64,000 nucleotides of DNA from NCBI GenBank assembly GCA_020849765.1, contig JADLAY010000006.1, positions 62,001 through 126,000 of the forward strand. Direction: 5' to 3'. The position numbers and the translations under genes are program-made. The notes under the pieces were generated by a model. That model was given only the letters and a program-made list of their open reading frames with translations, had not been told where the DNA came from and did no database searches. This DNA comes from Anaerolineae bacterium. Lineage in GTDB: Bacteria > Chloroflexota > Anaerolineae > Aggregatilineales > Phototrophicaceae. Below, piece by piece: positions 7,656-16,221 of the stretch. The stretch's first letter is position 1. Each line of letters begins with the position of its first letter.

Positions 7656-8264
7656 ATGCCTGTGGAGGAACGCCATGCCATCGCTCGGCTGCGGCGTGGG
7701 GACATCAGCGGGCTAGAGCCGCTCGTGCGCCAGTACCAGATCAAGGCGCTGCGCACGGTGGTTTTGATCACCCGCGACCACGCCGCCGCCGAAGACATCG
7801 TGCAGGCGGCATTTGTCCGCGTGCATGAGCGCATTCACCAATACGATCCTGAGCGGCCGTTTGCGCCGTGGTTCTTCAAGAGCTTGATCCACGACGCGCT
7901 CAAGGCCGATTCGAAGCAGCGGCGCTACGTGTCGCTGGAGGCGGAACGCAGCCCGGCGCAGATGTCGTTCGAAGACGTGCTGCCCGCGGCGAGCGCCGAC
8001 CCGGCGGAGGAATTCGAGCGGGAAGAGCTGCGCCAGCAGATCTGGGATGCGATCGGCAAGCTGACGCCGAAGCAGCGCGCCGCCATCGTCATGCGCTACT
8101 ACCTCGCCTTCAGCGAAGCCGAAATCGCCGAGGCGCTGGACGTGGCCTCTGGGACGGTCAAGTGGCGGCTGCACGGCGCACGCGAACGGCTGCGCGGTCT
8201 GCTCTGGCGCGTGCGCCCGGCAGAGACGCCCGCCCATGGGACGGAGGTGAAACGCGATGGATGA
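7656..8264 (+). CDS. ECF-type RNA polymerase sigma factor
   Basis: Sigma region 2 spans about residues 20-85 (LVRQYQIKALRTVVLITRDH, AAAEDIVQAAFVRVHERI, PWFFKSLIHDAL) and region 4 about 128-180 (LTPKQRAAIVMRYYLAFSEA, EIAEALDVASGTVKWRLHGA). The true start may be the GTG at 7662, which has AGAGG 6 bp upstream, whereas the ATG at 7656 touches that site. The 3' end overlaps the next gene by 8 bp, a strong sign that the membrane protein downstream is its anti-sigma partner. Confidence 0.92.
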   Translation: MPVEERHAIARLRRGDISGLEPLVRQYQIKALRTVVLITRDHAAAEDIVQAAFVRVHERIHQYDPERPFAPWFFKSLIHDALKADSKQRRYVSLEAERSPAQMSFEDVLPAASADPAEEFEREELRQQIWDAIGKLTPKQRAAIVMRYYLAFSEAEIAEALDVASGTVKWRLHGARERLRGLLWRVRPAETPAHGTEVKRDG

Positions 8265-9810
8265 ACGCGAATTCTCCCAGCTCCTGCTCGAAATCGCAGA
8301 ACGAGAGGTGCCGGATACCATGGACATTTACCCCGAAGTGCAGGAACGCCTGCGTCACAGCGTCAGGCGCGCCGCGCGCTCACGAGTCAGTTGGACGTTG
8401 ATCGCTGCCATTCTCATGTTGGTGATGGTCGTCGCCGTCTACGCGGTCGATCAACTGCTGCAAGCGGGCGACCCCGGCCTTGAGGGCGCGGACGCCGTCA
8501 ACCTGATCACACGCCTGGATCTGTCGCAGACGATCGACGGTGTGACGGTTTCGCTCGACTACGCCTACGCCGATGCCAATCGCGTGACGGTCGGCTACAC
8601 CATCCGCGGCATGACCGATGCGTTCACCAGCTATGTCGTCACGCAGACGGGTCTCAAGGATGGGCTTGGGCGCGGCTTCAACCCGTTGTTCGGCCAGTCG
8701 GACGCATTGCCCAACATCGACGTCAGCCAGGGGGACGGCCAGACGCCGTTCGAGGTCAGCGGCAGCGCCACCTACGACGGCTGTCTGATCGAGGGCGAGC
8801 CAGAGACGGTGCGTTTGCAGTTCCAGCTCAACATGGAGCGCTGGATCTACAACCGCGAGCAGGTGATCGAAGGCGCGACGATGGCGGCGGTCACGCCGAT
8901 TGCGACCGAATCGCAAGCGGAGATCGATGCGACGGCGACGGCCTTCTTCGCCACGATCGCGCCGACACAGACGGCTTATGCCGCGAGCATTCCGGCCACG
9001 CTGACGCAGAGCGCGGTCGAGATCGTCACGCTGGCGCCGACGCTGACGGCCGTTGCTGCGCAGCCGCCGACTAACTGCGGTGGCTACGGCGGCGGCGGTG
9101 GCGGTGGCGGCGGCCCGATCGAACGAATCGAGCCGGTGGGGCCGTTCGTGTTCGATTTCAGCGTGCCGTTCATCCCGGCGCAGGTCTACGAGCAGCCGCT
9201 GACCGCCGAGGCCAACGGCCTGCCGATCCGCATCGAGCGCGTGACGATCACGCCCTCGTTCACGCGCCTGCGCTACTGCTTCACGCCGCCGGATGACAAC
9301 TTCTCGTATTATGAGAACGCGAACGTCCATCTCACGATTGGCGATCAGGCGTTCGACTTCTCACCGACCGATACGGGCAACAGCACGGGCATGGGCAGCT
9401 ATTCGGGGTTCGGCAACACGAGCATCACGGTGCTGCCCGCGCCGGCTGATGCGCCGCCCGATTGCCGCGAAATGCTGCTCAACGAGTCGCTCTACGACCT
9501 GGAGGGCGAGTGGACGCTCAGCCTCGAGTCGATGTCGACGCAGATCGGTGGCATGGGCTACGGTGTGGAAGGAGAAACGGCGATTGTCGATCTGTATCCC
9601 TCCCCGCAGATCTTCGGCGTCGTCGCGGCGCGCCTGGCCGAACGGCTGCCGGAGTATCCCGCCGAGGACGTGACCGATGCGCGATCCGGGAGCCGCAGCC
9701 TGCGCATCGACGTCCCGCTGGATGAGATCGAGGCGCTGCAGCCCGTGTTCGACGAGATCCTGACGCAGCGGCTGGATGGGCCGTGGGTGTTCACTTTCAC
9801 GCCGAGGTAG
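8257..9810 (+). CDS. Single-pass membrane protein, DUF4179-like, probable anti-sigma factor
   Basis: 517 residues: a cytoplasmic N-terminus of about 45 residues, one membrane helix (WTLIAAILMLVMVVAVYAVD, 47-66), then a large extracytoplasmic part. The segment after the helix (INLITRLDLSQTIDGVTVSL-like, DYAYADANRVTVGYTI) resembles DUF4179, which is found in proteins encoded with ECF sigma factors. Residues 220-270 are a Thr/Ala-rich linker and about 280-290 is a run of ten glycines broken once by tyrosine, followed by a second beta-rich domain. The start overlaps the sigma gene (ATGGATGA), arguing for coupled production. Signal unknown. Confidence 0.75.
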   Translation: MDEREFSQLLLEIAEREVPDTMDIYPEVQERLRHSVRRAARSRVSWTLIAAILMLVMVVAVYAVDQLLQAGDPGLEGADAVNLITRLDLSQTIDGVTVSLDYAYADANRVTVGYTIRGMTDAFTSYVVTQTGLKDGLGRGFNPLFGQSDALPNIDVSQGDGQTPFEVSGSATYDGCLIEGEPETVRLQFQLNMERWIYNREQVIEGATMAAVTPIATESQAEIDATATAFFATIAPTQTAYAASIPATLTQSAVEIVTLAPTLTAVAAQPPTNCGGYGGGGGGGGGPIERIEPVGPFVFDFSVPFIPAQVYEQPLTAEANGLPIRIERVTITPSFTRLRYCFTPPDDNFSYYENANVHLTIGDQAFDFSPTDTGNSTGMGSYSGFGNTSITVLPAPADAPPDCREMLLNESLYDLEGEWTLSLESMSTQIGGMGYGVEGETAIVDLYPSPQIFGVVAARLAERLPEYPAEDVTDARSGSRSLRIDVPLDEIEALQPVFDEILTQRLDGPWVFTFTPR

Positions 9811-9846
9811 GGAGATAAGCACAAGCGTCGATTTTAGACATGATCT

Positions 9847-9907
9847 TGTAGGGGCGACCCGCCGGGTCGCCCAATCCTGGAGGGCGAGGCAGCGCCTCGC
9901 CCCTACA
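9847..9907. repeat. Double-hairpin repeat with TGTAGGGGCGA inverted ends
   Basis: The ends TGTAGGGGCGA (9847-9857) and TCGCCCCTACA (9897-9907) are perfectly inverted. Inside are two further palindromes, GGGCGACCC-GCC-GGGTCGCCC and GGGCGAGGC-AGC-GCCTCGCCC, so it folds as a three-way structure. It lies between converging-free genes downstream of the DUF4179-like gene and may act as a terminator. Confidence 0.65.
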
Positions 9908-10031
9908 CCATACGTGTGATAGGGTCGCCCTTGTGGCGTCCGGCCGTATGGCAAACCGTACGACGATCTGGGGAATGCCGCGCGTTTGTGGTATTTGTCT
10001 ATAGCGCTTATTTCGAAAAATGAGGCATCCC

Positions 10032-10496
10032 ATGGCGGACGACATCCATCACCCCTTTATTCGTGAAGCGATAGTGCTGTCGCAGGCGGCGGTCGATCAT
10101 GGCAACGAGCCGTTCGGCGCCGTGCTGGTCAAGGATGGCGCGGTCATCCTGCGCGCCGAGAACACGATCTTTACCGAAAGCGACCCGACCGGCCACGCCG
10201 AAACCAATCTCGTGCGGCTGGCGGGCGCGGCGTTCACGCCGGAGTTCCTCGCCGATTGTACGCTCTACACGAGCACCGAGCCGTGCGCGATGTGCGCGGG
10301 CGCCATCTACTGGTCGGGCATCGGGCGCATGGTCTATGCCTGCTCGGAAAAGCGCCTCAAGGAGATCATCGGCGGCGGCGGGCTGAATCTGCCGAGCCGC
10401 GAGGTGTTCGCGCGCGGGGTGCGCCCGGTCGAGGTGATCGGCCCCGTCCTGGAAGCCGAGGCGGTTGCAGTGCACGAGGCGTACTGGCCAAAATGA
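10032..10496 (+). CDS. Cytidine/deoxycytidylate deaminase-fold nucleoside deaminase (guanine deaminase-like)
   Basis: 154 residues with the zinc site of the superfamily: H55-A-E57 (DPTGHAETNLVRLA) and P-C85-A-M-C88 (STEPCAMCAGAIYWSG). EPFGAVLVKDG is the usual N-terminal substrate loop. The length, the DPTGHAE and the AIYW motif fit guanine deaminase GuaD better than the tRNA adenosine deaminase TadA, but sequence alone does not settle this. The ATG at 10032 has GAGG 7 bp upstream. It overlaps the kinase gene downstream by 4 bp (ATGA). Confidence 0.88.
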   Translation: MADDIHHPFIREAIVLSQAAVDHGNEPFGAVLVKDGAVILRAENTIFTESDPTGHAETNLVRLAGAAFTPEFLADCTLYTSTEPCAMCAGAIYWSGIGRMVYACSEKRLKEIIGGGGLNLPSREVFARGVRPVEVIGPVLEAEAVAVHEAYWPK

Positions 10497-11398
10497 ACGC
10501 GCAGCGCCAGATCATCGGCATCGGCAGTGCGACCGTCGACGACCTGCTGATCGTCGATCGCTTCCCCGTGCCGGATAGTAAACAGGAAGTCGTCCATGCG
10601 GATCGGCAGGGCGGCGGTCTATCCGCGACCGCCTGCGTCGCTTCGGCGCGGCTGGGCGTGCCGACGGCCTACGTCGACGTGCTCGGTCACGACGATCTCT
10701 CACAGTGGGTGATCGCCGATTTCGAGCGCGAGGGCATCGACACGTCGCTGATCGTGCGCAACCCGGATGCACGCCCGATCCACGCCATCATCATCGTCGA
10801 GGAAGGCGTCGGCAGCCGAACGATCCTCTACAGCAAGGCCGGGCATATGGCGCCCGTCGCCGACGAAACGCTGCTTGCTGCGGTGCGCCAGGCGCGCGTG
10901 CTCATGATCGACGACGTCAGCAACGAATTGACGGCATCAATCCGCGCGATGGAATCCGCGCGCGAGGCCGGTGTCGCCGTCGTGGCGGACATCGAGCAGC
11001 GCTCGGATGCGCCGCTGCTGGCGCTGCCGGATCATCTGATCGTGTCGTCGGGGTTTGCGCTGCGGGCGCTCGGCGAGAGCGATCCGGCGGCGGCGGCGCG
11101 CGCTTTCTGGCACGACGATCGCGCGGCGGTCGTCATCACCTGCGGCGCGCAGGGCAGTTGGTACCTGGATGCGAGCGGCGAGGTGCAGCATCAACCCGCG
11201 CACGAAGTGCAGGCCGTCGATACGACCGGCTGTGGCGACGTCTTTCACGGGGCCTATGCGGCGGGTCTGGTCTGGGGCTTGAGCCTGGCCGAGCGCGTCC
11301 GCTTCGCCTCGGTCGTGGCGGCGCTCAAAGCGACCAAGCTGGGTGGGCGGCGCGGCATCCCGACGCGGGCGCAGGTCGAGGCGCTGCTGGCCGGGTGA
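10493..11398 (+). CDS. PfkB family carbohydrate/nucleoside kinase
   Basis: 301 residues of ribokinase fold. GIGSATVDDLLIVDRFP is the N-terminal strand-loop, GGGLSATACVASARLG the substrate-binding GG motif, and DTTGCGDVFHGAYAAG (243-258) is PfkB signature 2 with the catalytic base D249 and the anion hole. The ATGA overlap with the deaminase gene suggests both act on one salvage or sugar pathway, for example a nucleoside and its sugar (inference). Phosphoryl acceptor unknown. Confidence 0.9.
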   Translation: MNAQRQIIGIGSATVDDLLIVDRFPVPDSKQEVVHADRQGGGLSATACVASARLGVPTAYVDVLGHDDLSQWVIADFEREGIDTSLIVRNPDARPIHAIIIVEEGVGSRTILYSKAGHMAPVADETLLAAVRQARVLMIDDVSNELTASIRAMESAREAGVAVVADIEQRSDAPLLALPDHLIVSSGFALRALGESDPAAAARAFWHDDRAAVVITCGAQGSWYLDASGEVQHQPAHEVQAVDTTGCGDVFHGAYAAGLVWGLSLAERVRFASVVAALKATKLGGRRGIPTRAQVEALLAG

Positions 11399-11503
11399 TC
11401 CGGGCCCACAATCACATGTCAATTTGTGCGATCGTCAGATGGCGGGCGGCAAGTGAACTGTCTCTGGTGCGCCATTCCTGGCGCGCAGAATTCGCTTCGT
11501 TGG

Positions 11504-11532
11504 TAGACAAATTCAGAATCGTAACGTATTCT
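11504..11532 (+). promoter_or_regulatory. Candidate promoter of the GT2 gene
   Basis: TAGACA (11504-11509), 17 bp, TATTCT (11527-11532), 33 bp before the start codon in a locally AT-rich stretch. Nothing else is visible in the 166-bp gap. Confidence 0.45.
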
Positions 11533-11564
11533 GTAACGGGCGTATGTTTAGGGAAGCAGTGCGC

Positions 11565-12614
11565 ATGACTCAATCCCTTGAGCCGCAGCATTCCGCCGAT
11601 GCCGACCTGACCGTATCGATCATCATCCCCACTTACGACAGACCCGACGATCTTCGCGAATGTCTGGACAGCCTGACACAACAACATAGCCGCCAGCCAG
11701 TCGAGATCGTCATCGCCGACAATCATCCTGAGTCGGGGCAGACCGCTGCCGTCGTGGCGGCGTATCCCGACGTCAAGCTGGTCGACGAGCCGCGCATGGG
11801 CATTTCTTACGCGCGCAATGCCGCCATCCTGGCCAGCAGCGGCGCCATCCTGATCGCGACCGACGACGACGTGATCGCGCCGCCGGACTACGTCGACACT
11901 GTGCTGGCGCAGTTTGCCAATCCGGCGGTCGACGTCGTCACCGGCAACGTGCTCCCGCATAAGCTTGAAACCGATGCTGAGAAGCTATTTGAGAAGTACA
12001 CCCCGTTGGGACGCGGCTATGACCCGGCGACCTTTGACGCCGACTGGTTCCGGTCGTTTCACCTGCGCTCAGTGCCCGCGCACTACACCGGAGTCGGGGC
12101 GAACTGGGCCTGCCGTCGAGCGGTGTTGGCAGACCCGCGCGTCGGGCTTTTCAACGAGGTGCTCGGCTCTGGCTCGCCGACCGGCACGGCGGATGACACC
12201 TACATGTTCTATCGTATCCTGCGTGCGGGCTACACGATCCATTATGAGCCGTCGGTCTGGGTCTGGCATAAGCATCGCAGTACCTGGGACACCCTGCGTC
12301 ACCAACTTCACAACCACAGCAAAGGCATGATCGCGTTCGAGATCGAGACCTTTCTCAACGATGGCGATTGGCGTGGCTTGTGGCAGGTGCTGGTGCGGCT
12401 GCCGGTCTGGCGCGCGCGCGAGGTCATCGGCGAACTGGCGCGGATGCTGCGCGGGCACAAGAGTGATTACTGGTGGCTGTTGTGGACGTTCATCACCGCG
12501 GAGTCGGCCGGGTTTGGTGCCTGGTGGCATTCGCGGCGGCGGGTTGCCAAACTGGGGCGGAGTGGTCATCTCCAACCCCAGCCAGGGCCAGAGCGATCGG
12601 CAGAGATTGTGTAG
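11565..12614 (+). CDS. Glycosyltransferase family 2
   Basis: 349 residues, GT-A fold. LTVSIIIPTYDRPDDLRECL is the nucleotide-binding start, VEIVIADNHPES the second strand, and GAILIATDDDVIAPPDYVD holds the DxD-type metal/UDP site near residue 100. RRAVLADPRVGLFNEVLGSG and DDTYMFYRILRAGYTIHYEP are the acceptor-side ED-like motif and the conserved strand after it. No membrane helix. The ATG at 11565 has GGGAAG about 8 bp upstream. It lies 580 bp before a UDP-sugar dehydrogenase gene on the same strand, so both may serve surface polysaccharide synthesis. Confidence 0.88.
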   Translation: MTQSLEPQHSADADLTVSIIIPTYDRPDDLRECLDSLTQQHSRQPVEIVIADNHPESGQTAAVVAAYPDVKLVDEPRMGISYARNAAILASSGAILIATDDDVIAPPDYVDTVLAQFANPAVDVVTGNVLPHKLETDAEKLFEKYTPLGRGYDPATFDADWFRSFHLRSVPAHYTGVGANWACRRAVLADPRVGLFNEVLGSGSPTGTADDTYMFYRILRAGYTIHYEPSVWVWHKHRSTWDTLRHQLHNHSKGMIAFEIETFLNDGDWRGLWQVLVRLPVWRAREVIGELARMLRGHKSDYWWLLWTFITAESAGFGAWWHSRRRVAKLGRSGHLQPQPGPERSAEIV

Positions 12615-12634
12615 GACTGTTCAGCGCCGGCCGC

Positions 12635-13018
12635 CTAGGCCGCCTCTGGTCTTGGTAAGCGGGGTAAAGGGCGGCTGGTGATGTAGATGGCGTCGTTGTG
12701 GCCGCCCGCCAGGCGCAGGACGCGCTTGTGCTGGCGTTCGGCTTCTTCGAGCGTCGGCCAGAAGCTGAGACGCCGTTTCTTGCGGGCCGCCAGCGTGTGG
12801 AGCACCGCCATCACGTGGACACAGCCGAAACCGCCGTGATGCGACCATGGGCAGGTGCAGCGGCCACGGATGGCGCCGTCCGGGCCCATTGTGACGGTGA
12901 CGATATGCTGCAGATCGGGCTGCGACTTGCTGGCCACGGCGTAAGTGTCGCGCGTGACTCGGCGGACGGTCAGCCCGCGGCTGCGGTTCTGGAGTTTCTT
13001 GATGTTCGCCGGTTTCAT
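12635..13018 (-). CDS. SWIM zinc-finger protein, small
   Basis: A 127-residue basic protein with one SWIM domain, CxCx(n)CxH, visible as GRCTCPWSHHGGFGCVHVMA (about residues 53-72). SWIM domains bind DNA or proteins and often accompany SNF2 helicases, but here the domain stands alone. The short length and high Arg/Lys content suggest a nucleic-acid-binding accessory. It converges with the GT2 gene, leaving 20 bp between stop codons. Confidence 0.82.
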   Translation of the reverse strand: MKPANIKKLQNRSRGLTVRRVTRDTYAVASKSQPDLQHIVTVTMGPDGAIRGRCTCPWSHHGGFGCVHVMAVLHTLAARKKRRLSFWPTLEEAERQHKRVLRLAGGHNDAIYITSRPLPRLPRPEAA

Positions 13019-13058
13019 GGCGTGAATCGCTCCATCGTTTGCTTCGTTTGACGCCCTA

Positions 13059-13067
13059 AGTATAGCA
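13059..13067 (-). promoter_or_regulatory. Extended -10 promoter of the SWIM gene
   Basis: The minus strand reads TGCTATACT (13067-13059), an extended -10 in an AT-rich island (13056-13085), 41 bp before the start. No good -35 box is seen, which is usual for the extended type. Confidence 0.45.
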
Positions 13068-13194
13068 TATTTGTTCTAATAATGGAAGCCCAACCCCGCA
13101 TGTTTGGGGGGCTTGCTCTTGACCGCACAAGGGGATGCGACTATGCTGCCGTCATTGTGCAAGAATGCCTTTGAATCAGGACGAAAGCATCATC

Positions 13195-14508
13195 ATGACA
13201 ATGAAACAGTCGCTGCTGGATAAGCTGACATCGCGACAGGCGCGTATCGGCATCGTCGGGTTAGGCTACGTCGGGCTGCCGCTGGCGGTCGAATTTGCGG
13301 AGACGGGTTTCGACGTGATCGGCCTGGATGTGAGCGTGACCAAGGTCGATAGCATCAACAAGGGCGAGAGCTATATCCCGGACGTGCCGACCGCGCGCAT
13401 GAAGCCGCTGGTCGAGGCGGGCAAACTGTGCGCGACCACCAACTACGCCGATCTGCGCGATGTCGACGCACTGAGCATCTGTGTGCCGACGCCGCTGCGC
13501 AAGACCAAAGACCCGGACATGTCCTACGTCCTGGAGTCGATCGCGGGAGTGGCCGGGATCGCGCGGGCGGGCATGCTGATCGTGCTCGAAAGCACGACCT
13601 ACCCCGGCACGACCGAGGAATTGATCGTGCCGCGTCTGACGGAGAAGGGCTTCACGCCGGGCGAGGACATCTTCATCGCCTTCTCGCCGGAACGGATCGA
13701 CCCCGGCAACCCGATCTACGGCGTGCGCAATACGCCCAAGGTCGTCGGCGGGGTGACGCCGAACTGCACGGACGTGGTCGCGGCTTATTACGGCGCGGCG
13801 GTCGACCAGGTGGTCAAAGTGTCGTCGCCGACGACGGCTGAGATGGTCAAGCTGTTGGAGAATACCTTCCGCGCGGTCAACATCGGCCTCGTCAACGAGG
13901 TGGCGCTGATGTGCGACAAGCTCGGCATCGACACCTGGGAAGTGATCGACGGCGCCAAGAGCAAGCCGTTTGGTTTCATGCCGTTCTACCCCGGCCCCGG
14001 CCTCGGCGGCCACTGCATCCCGATTGATCCACTGTATCTGAGCTGGAAGCTGAAGACGCTCAACTACAACGCCCGCTTCATCGAGCTGGCGAGTGAGATC
14101 AACACGTCGATGCCGGTGCACGTCATCAACAAGGTGGCGGATGCGCTCAACGACGACGGCAAGGCCGTGCGCGGGTCGCGCGTGCTGGTGCTCGGCGCGG
14201 CCTACAAGCGCGACGTGGACGACGTGCGCGAAAGCCCGGCGCTGGACGTGATCCAGCTCTTGCAGCAGAAGGGCGCGAACGTGGCCTATCACGATCCGTA
14301 CGTGCCGTCGGTCAAGCTGCACAACGGTGCCCGGATGAACTCGGCCGCCTATTCGGATGATTTGATCGCCAACGCGGACTGCGTGGTCGTGGTCACGGAT
14401 CACACGAGCTACGACTGGGTGGCGATCTCGGAGCAGGCGAAGCTGATCGTGGACACGCGTCATGCCGTGCCGCGCAACGGCTCTAGCGCGAGGATTGTGA
14501 GTATCTAG
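13195..14508 (+). CDS. Nucleotide-sugar dehydrogenase, WecC/WbpA type (UDP-HexNAc 6-dehydrogenase)
   Basis: 437 residues. RIGIVGLGYVGLPLAVEFAE is the NAD site, ESTTYPGTTEE and FSPERIDPGN the middle motifs, GGHCIPIDPLYLSWK carries the catalytic cysteine, and AYKRDVDDVRESPALDVI is the C-terminal UDP-binding signature. The FSPERIDPGN and GGHCIPIDP forms match the UDP-N-acetylglucosamine/mannosamine dehydrogenases rather than UDP-glucose dehydrogenase. It makes a UDP-HexNAc-uronate for capsule or O-antigen type polymers. Start is uncertain: ATG 13195 (AGGACG upstream) is preferred over ATG 13165. Confidence 0.9.
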   Translation: MTMKQSLLDKLTSRQARIGIVGLGYVGLPLAVEFAETGFDVIGLDVSVTKVDSINKGESYIPDVPTARMKPLVEAGKLCATTNYADLRDVDALSICVPTPLRKTKDPDMSYVLESIAGVAGIARAGMLIVLESTTYPGTTEELIVPRLTEKGFTPGEDIFIAFSPERIDPGNPIYGVRNTPKVVGGVTPNCTDVVAAYYGAAVDQVVKVSSPTTAEMVKLLENTFRAVNIGLVNEVALMCDKLGIDTWEVIDGAKSKPFGFMPFYPGPGLGGHCIPIDPLYLSWKLKTLNYNARFIELASEINTSMPVHVINKVADALNDDGKAVRGSRVLVLGAAYKRDVDDVRESPALDVIQLLQQKGANVAYHDPYVPSVKLHNGARMNSAAYSDDLIANADCVVVVTDHTSYDWVAISEQAKLIVDTRHAVPRNGSSARIVSI

Positions 14509-14511
14509 GGT

Positions 14512-14578
14512 TGTTGGGTATTGGCGGTTGGCTGGTGGCTTTTAGCTGTTAGCATTTGGCCTTTAGCTCTTAGCTGGA
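14512..14578 (+). repeat. Heptamer tandem array, TTRGCNN family
   Basis: About nine 7-mers in register: TTGGCGG, TTGGCTG, GTGGCTT, TTAGCTG, TTAGCAT, TTGGCCT, TTAGCTC, TTAGCTG. A matching array in the opposite orientation lies at 16738-16794. From 14579 to 14883 I see no gene, only one AT-rich stretch before the antitoxin gene. Confidence 0.75.
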
Positions 14579-14883
14579 TGTCGGTGGTTGTCGATGTGGC
14601 AATATTTCGGCAATCGCCGCCAACAAATCAATCAGCATCAGCCGCACTTTGACAGCGCGGACGGGAGATTATGGGATTGGCGGCTTAATCCGTCGCCGGG
14701 GAACTGCGGGTTGGAGATGCCTAATGAATTACGCACATGAACTTATCTACGAATGAGCCCGGCGGTTTGCGGGTAATCCATAGCGAGAAAATCATGCTTG
14801 CGGAGACTCGCAAAGCATTCTCGCTGCATCTGGTCAGCCGGAGAGATTCAGGTACATGAAGTTGAGCATATGGAGGTGTAGTC

Positions 14884-15105
14884 ATGAGCGATACCACTTT
14901 TGAAACACTCTTCGAGCAGGTACAGAAACTCTCGACAACCCAGCGGTTGCGCATGATGGAACTGCTGGCAGTATCCTTGCAAACCGATTTCGTCCGAGAA
15001 TCCGACTGGCACACGGCACTCAGAGCAACCTATGGCATTCTGGCAGACGATCCAATCGAGCGTCCACCGCAGTTGCCAATGGAAGAACGTGAGCCGATTG
15101 AATGA
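14884..15105 (+). CDS. VapB-like antitoxin (small, partner of PIN toxin)
   Basis: A 73-residue acidic protein (MSDTTFETLFEQVQKLSTTQ, RLRMMELLAVSLQ) with two predicted helices and a Pro-rich tail (ERPPQLPMEE). It has no obvious AbrB or RHH motif; it resembles the short antitoxins found before PIN toxins in Cyanobacteria and Chloroflexota. GGAGG lies 8 bp before the ATG. It overlaps the toxin gene by 4 bp (ATGA). GC is clearly lower than in the flanking genes. Confidence 0.75.
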   Translation: MSDTTFETLFEQVQKLSTTQRLRMMELLAVSLQTDFVRESDWHTALRATYGILADDPIERPPQLPMEEREPIE

Positions 15106-15515
15106 AATATCTGTTGGATACCAACACCTGTATTCGCTATATCAACGGACGCTCTCAGAACGTTGCTGATAAGCTCAATGCGCTGGATGAAGGAGAAGCG
15201 GTTGTCTGCTCAGTGGTCAAAGGAGAATTGTTCTTCGGTGCCTTGCGCAGCCAAAATCCGGTAAAGACAATGGCGGGACAAAAACAGTTTTTGTCGCTGT
15301 TCATCTCTCTGCCGTTTGACGATGCGGCAGCCGAACACTACGGGCAAATTCGAGCCGATTTGACCACTAAAGGCACACCCATTGGGGGTAACGATTTGCT
15401 CATCGCCGCAATTGCGTTGGCAAATAACCTAACGTTGATTACGCATAATACCCGCGAATTCGAGCGCATTGCCGGGCTGAAAATTGAAGACTGGGAAGTC
15501 GGTGATAAGCCATAA
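15102..15515 (+). CDS. VapC-type PIN-domain ribonuclease toxin
   Basis: 137 residues with the PIN acidic set: D6 (MKYLLDTNTC), E42 (VVKGELFFGA) and D98 (IGGNDLLIAA), plus THNTREF near 114-120. These coordinate Mg2+ for RNA cleavage; VapC toxins commonly cut tRNA or the sarcin-ricin loop. It is translationally coupled to the preceding antitoxin. Base composition (roughly 48% GC) differs from the neighbourhood, pointing to recent arrival. Confidence 0.92.
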   Translation: MKYLLDTNTCIRYINGRSQNVADKLNALDEGEAVVCSVVKGELFFGALRSQNPVKTMAGQKQFLSLFISLPFDDAAAEHYGQIRADLTTKGTPIGGNDLLIAAIALANNLTLITHNTREFERIAGLKIEDWEVGDKP

Positions 15516-15744
15516 TCATGGTGAAAATAAAGTCAAACTTGGCGTCATTGATTGGCCGGATGAAATTGGTGAAACCCTCTGTGCCAGAATGAGTGAAACA
15601 ACCTCGGTCTCGAGGTTAGGGTAGGCTCGAGGGCGCAGAACGATGGAAGCAGATGGGACTGATTCCGCCGCCGAGAGGTATTCGCTTAACGCATCCTTGA
15701 TGTGAAGGATGTTACAATCAAGGCGACAAGCGGCGGAGAACCCC

Positions 15745-16014
15745 ATGCAAAACGCACCGGCACGCAACGTATTTGATGTGTACACGGAATTTCTGGCGAC
15801 CGAGCCATCCCCACAGGCGATCGTCGCCTATCATCTGCCGGATGATTTGCAGTCACGACTGGATGATCTGCTGAACAAAAATGGCGAAGACCTGTTGACT
15901 CCGAGTGAGCGCGAAGAACTCGACGAGTTTCTCCAGGCGGATCGCATGTTCATGCGACTCAAATCCAAGATGGAGCTCATACTGAAGCGGCAATCAGAAA
16001 TGATTGACGTTTAG
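15745..16014 (+). CDS. Small antitoxin-like protein, orphan
   Basis: 89 residues. After a variable start comes IVAYHLPDDLQSRLDDLLNK, NGEDLLTPSEREELDEFLQA and a basic helical tail (RMFMRLKSKMELILKRQ). The pattern LPxxLQxRLdeLLxKNxxxxLTpxEreELdefl is common in small Chloroflexota/Cyanobacteria proteins that sit before HNH or PIN toxins. No toxin follows here; the next gene is a macrodomain protein 208 bp on. GGAG lies 7 bp before the ATG at 15745. Function is inferred from the pattern only. Confidence 0.6.
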   Translation: MQNAPARNVFDVYTEFLATEPSPQAIVAYHLPDDLQSRLDDLLNKNGEDLLTPSEREELDEFLQADRMFMRLKSKMELILKRQSEMIDV

Positions 16015-16064
16015 CCTGTGGCTTTCAGTAAGTCCCAAGGGGATAGTGAGTCAGTTCGTTCGTC

Positions 16065-16178
16065 GCCGACGGGTCAACCCATCGGCCAGGCAAAATCAAG
16101 CGCACTCAAGGCGCTGAGGATTTCTGCATCAGATGAGCATCTTCAGTATGCTTGATTGCCTTTAGCCGATCAGTCGGC
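16065..16178. repeat. Composite REP (BIME-like) unit, diverged copy
   Basis: Left hairpin GCCGACGGG-TCAA-CCCATCGGC, then AGGCAAAATCAAGC, the hairpin AGCGCACTCAAGGCGCT, a spacer, GCTTGATTGCC (pairs with the earlier GGCAA..TCAAGC) and a right hairpin GCCGA-TCAG-TCGGC. The layout equals the units at 45501 and 6419 although little primary sequence is shared apart from the central hairpin. Confidence 0.6.
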
Positions 16179-16221
16179 AAACTGGTTGACGTGGTAAATC
16201 GGAATCAGGGATTTCTTGGCC

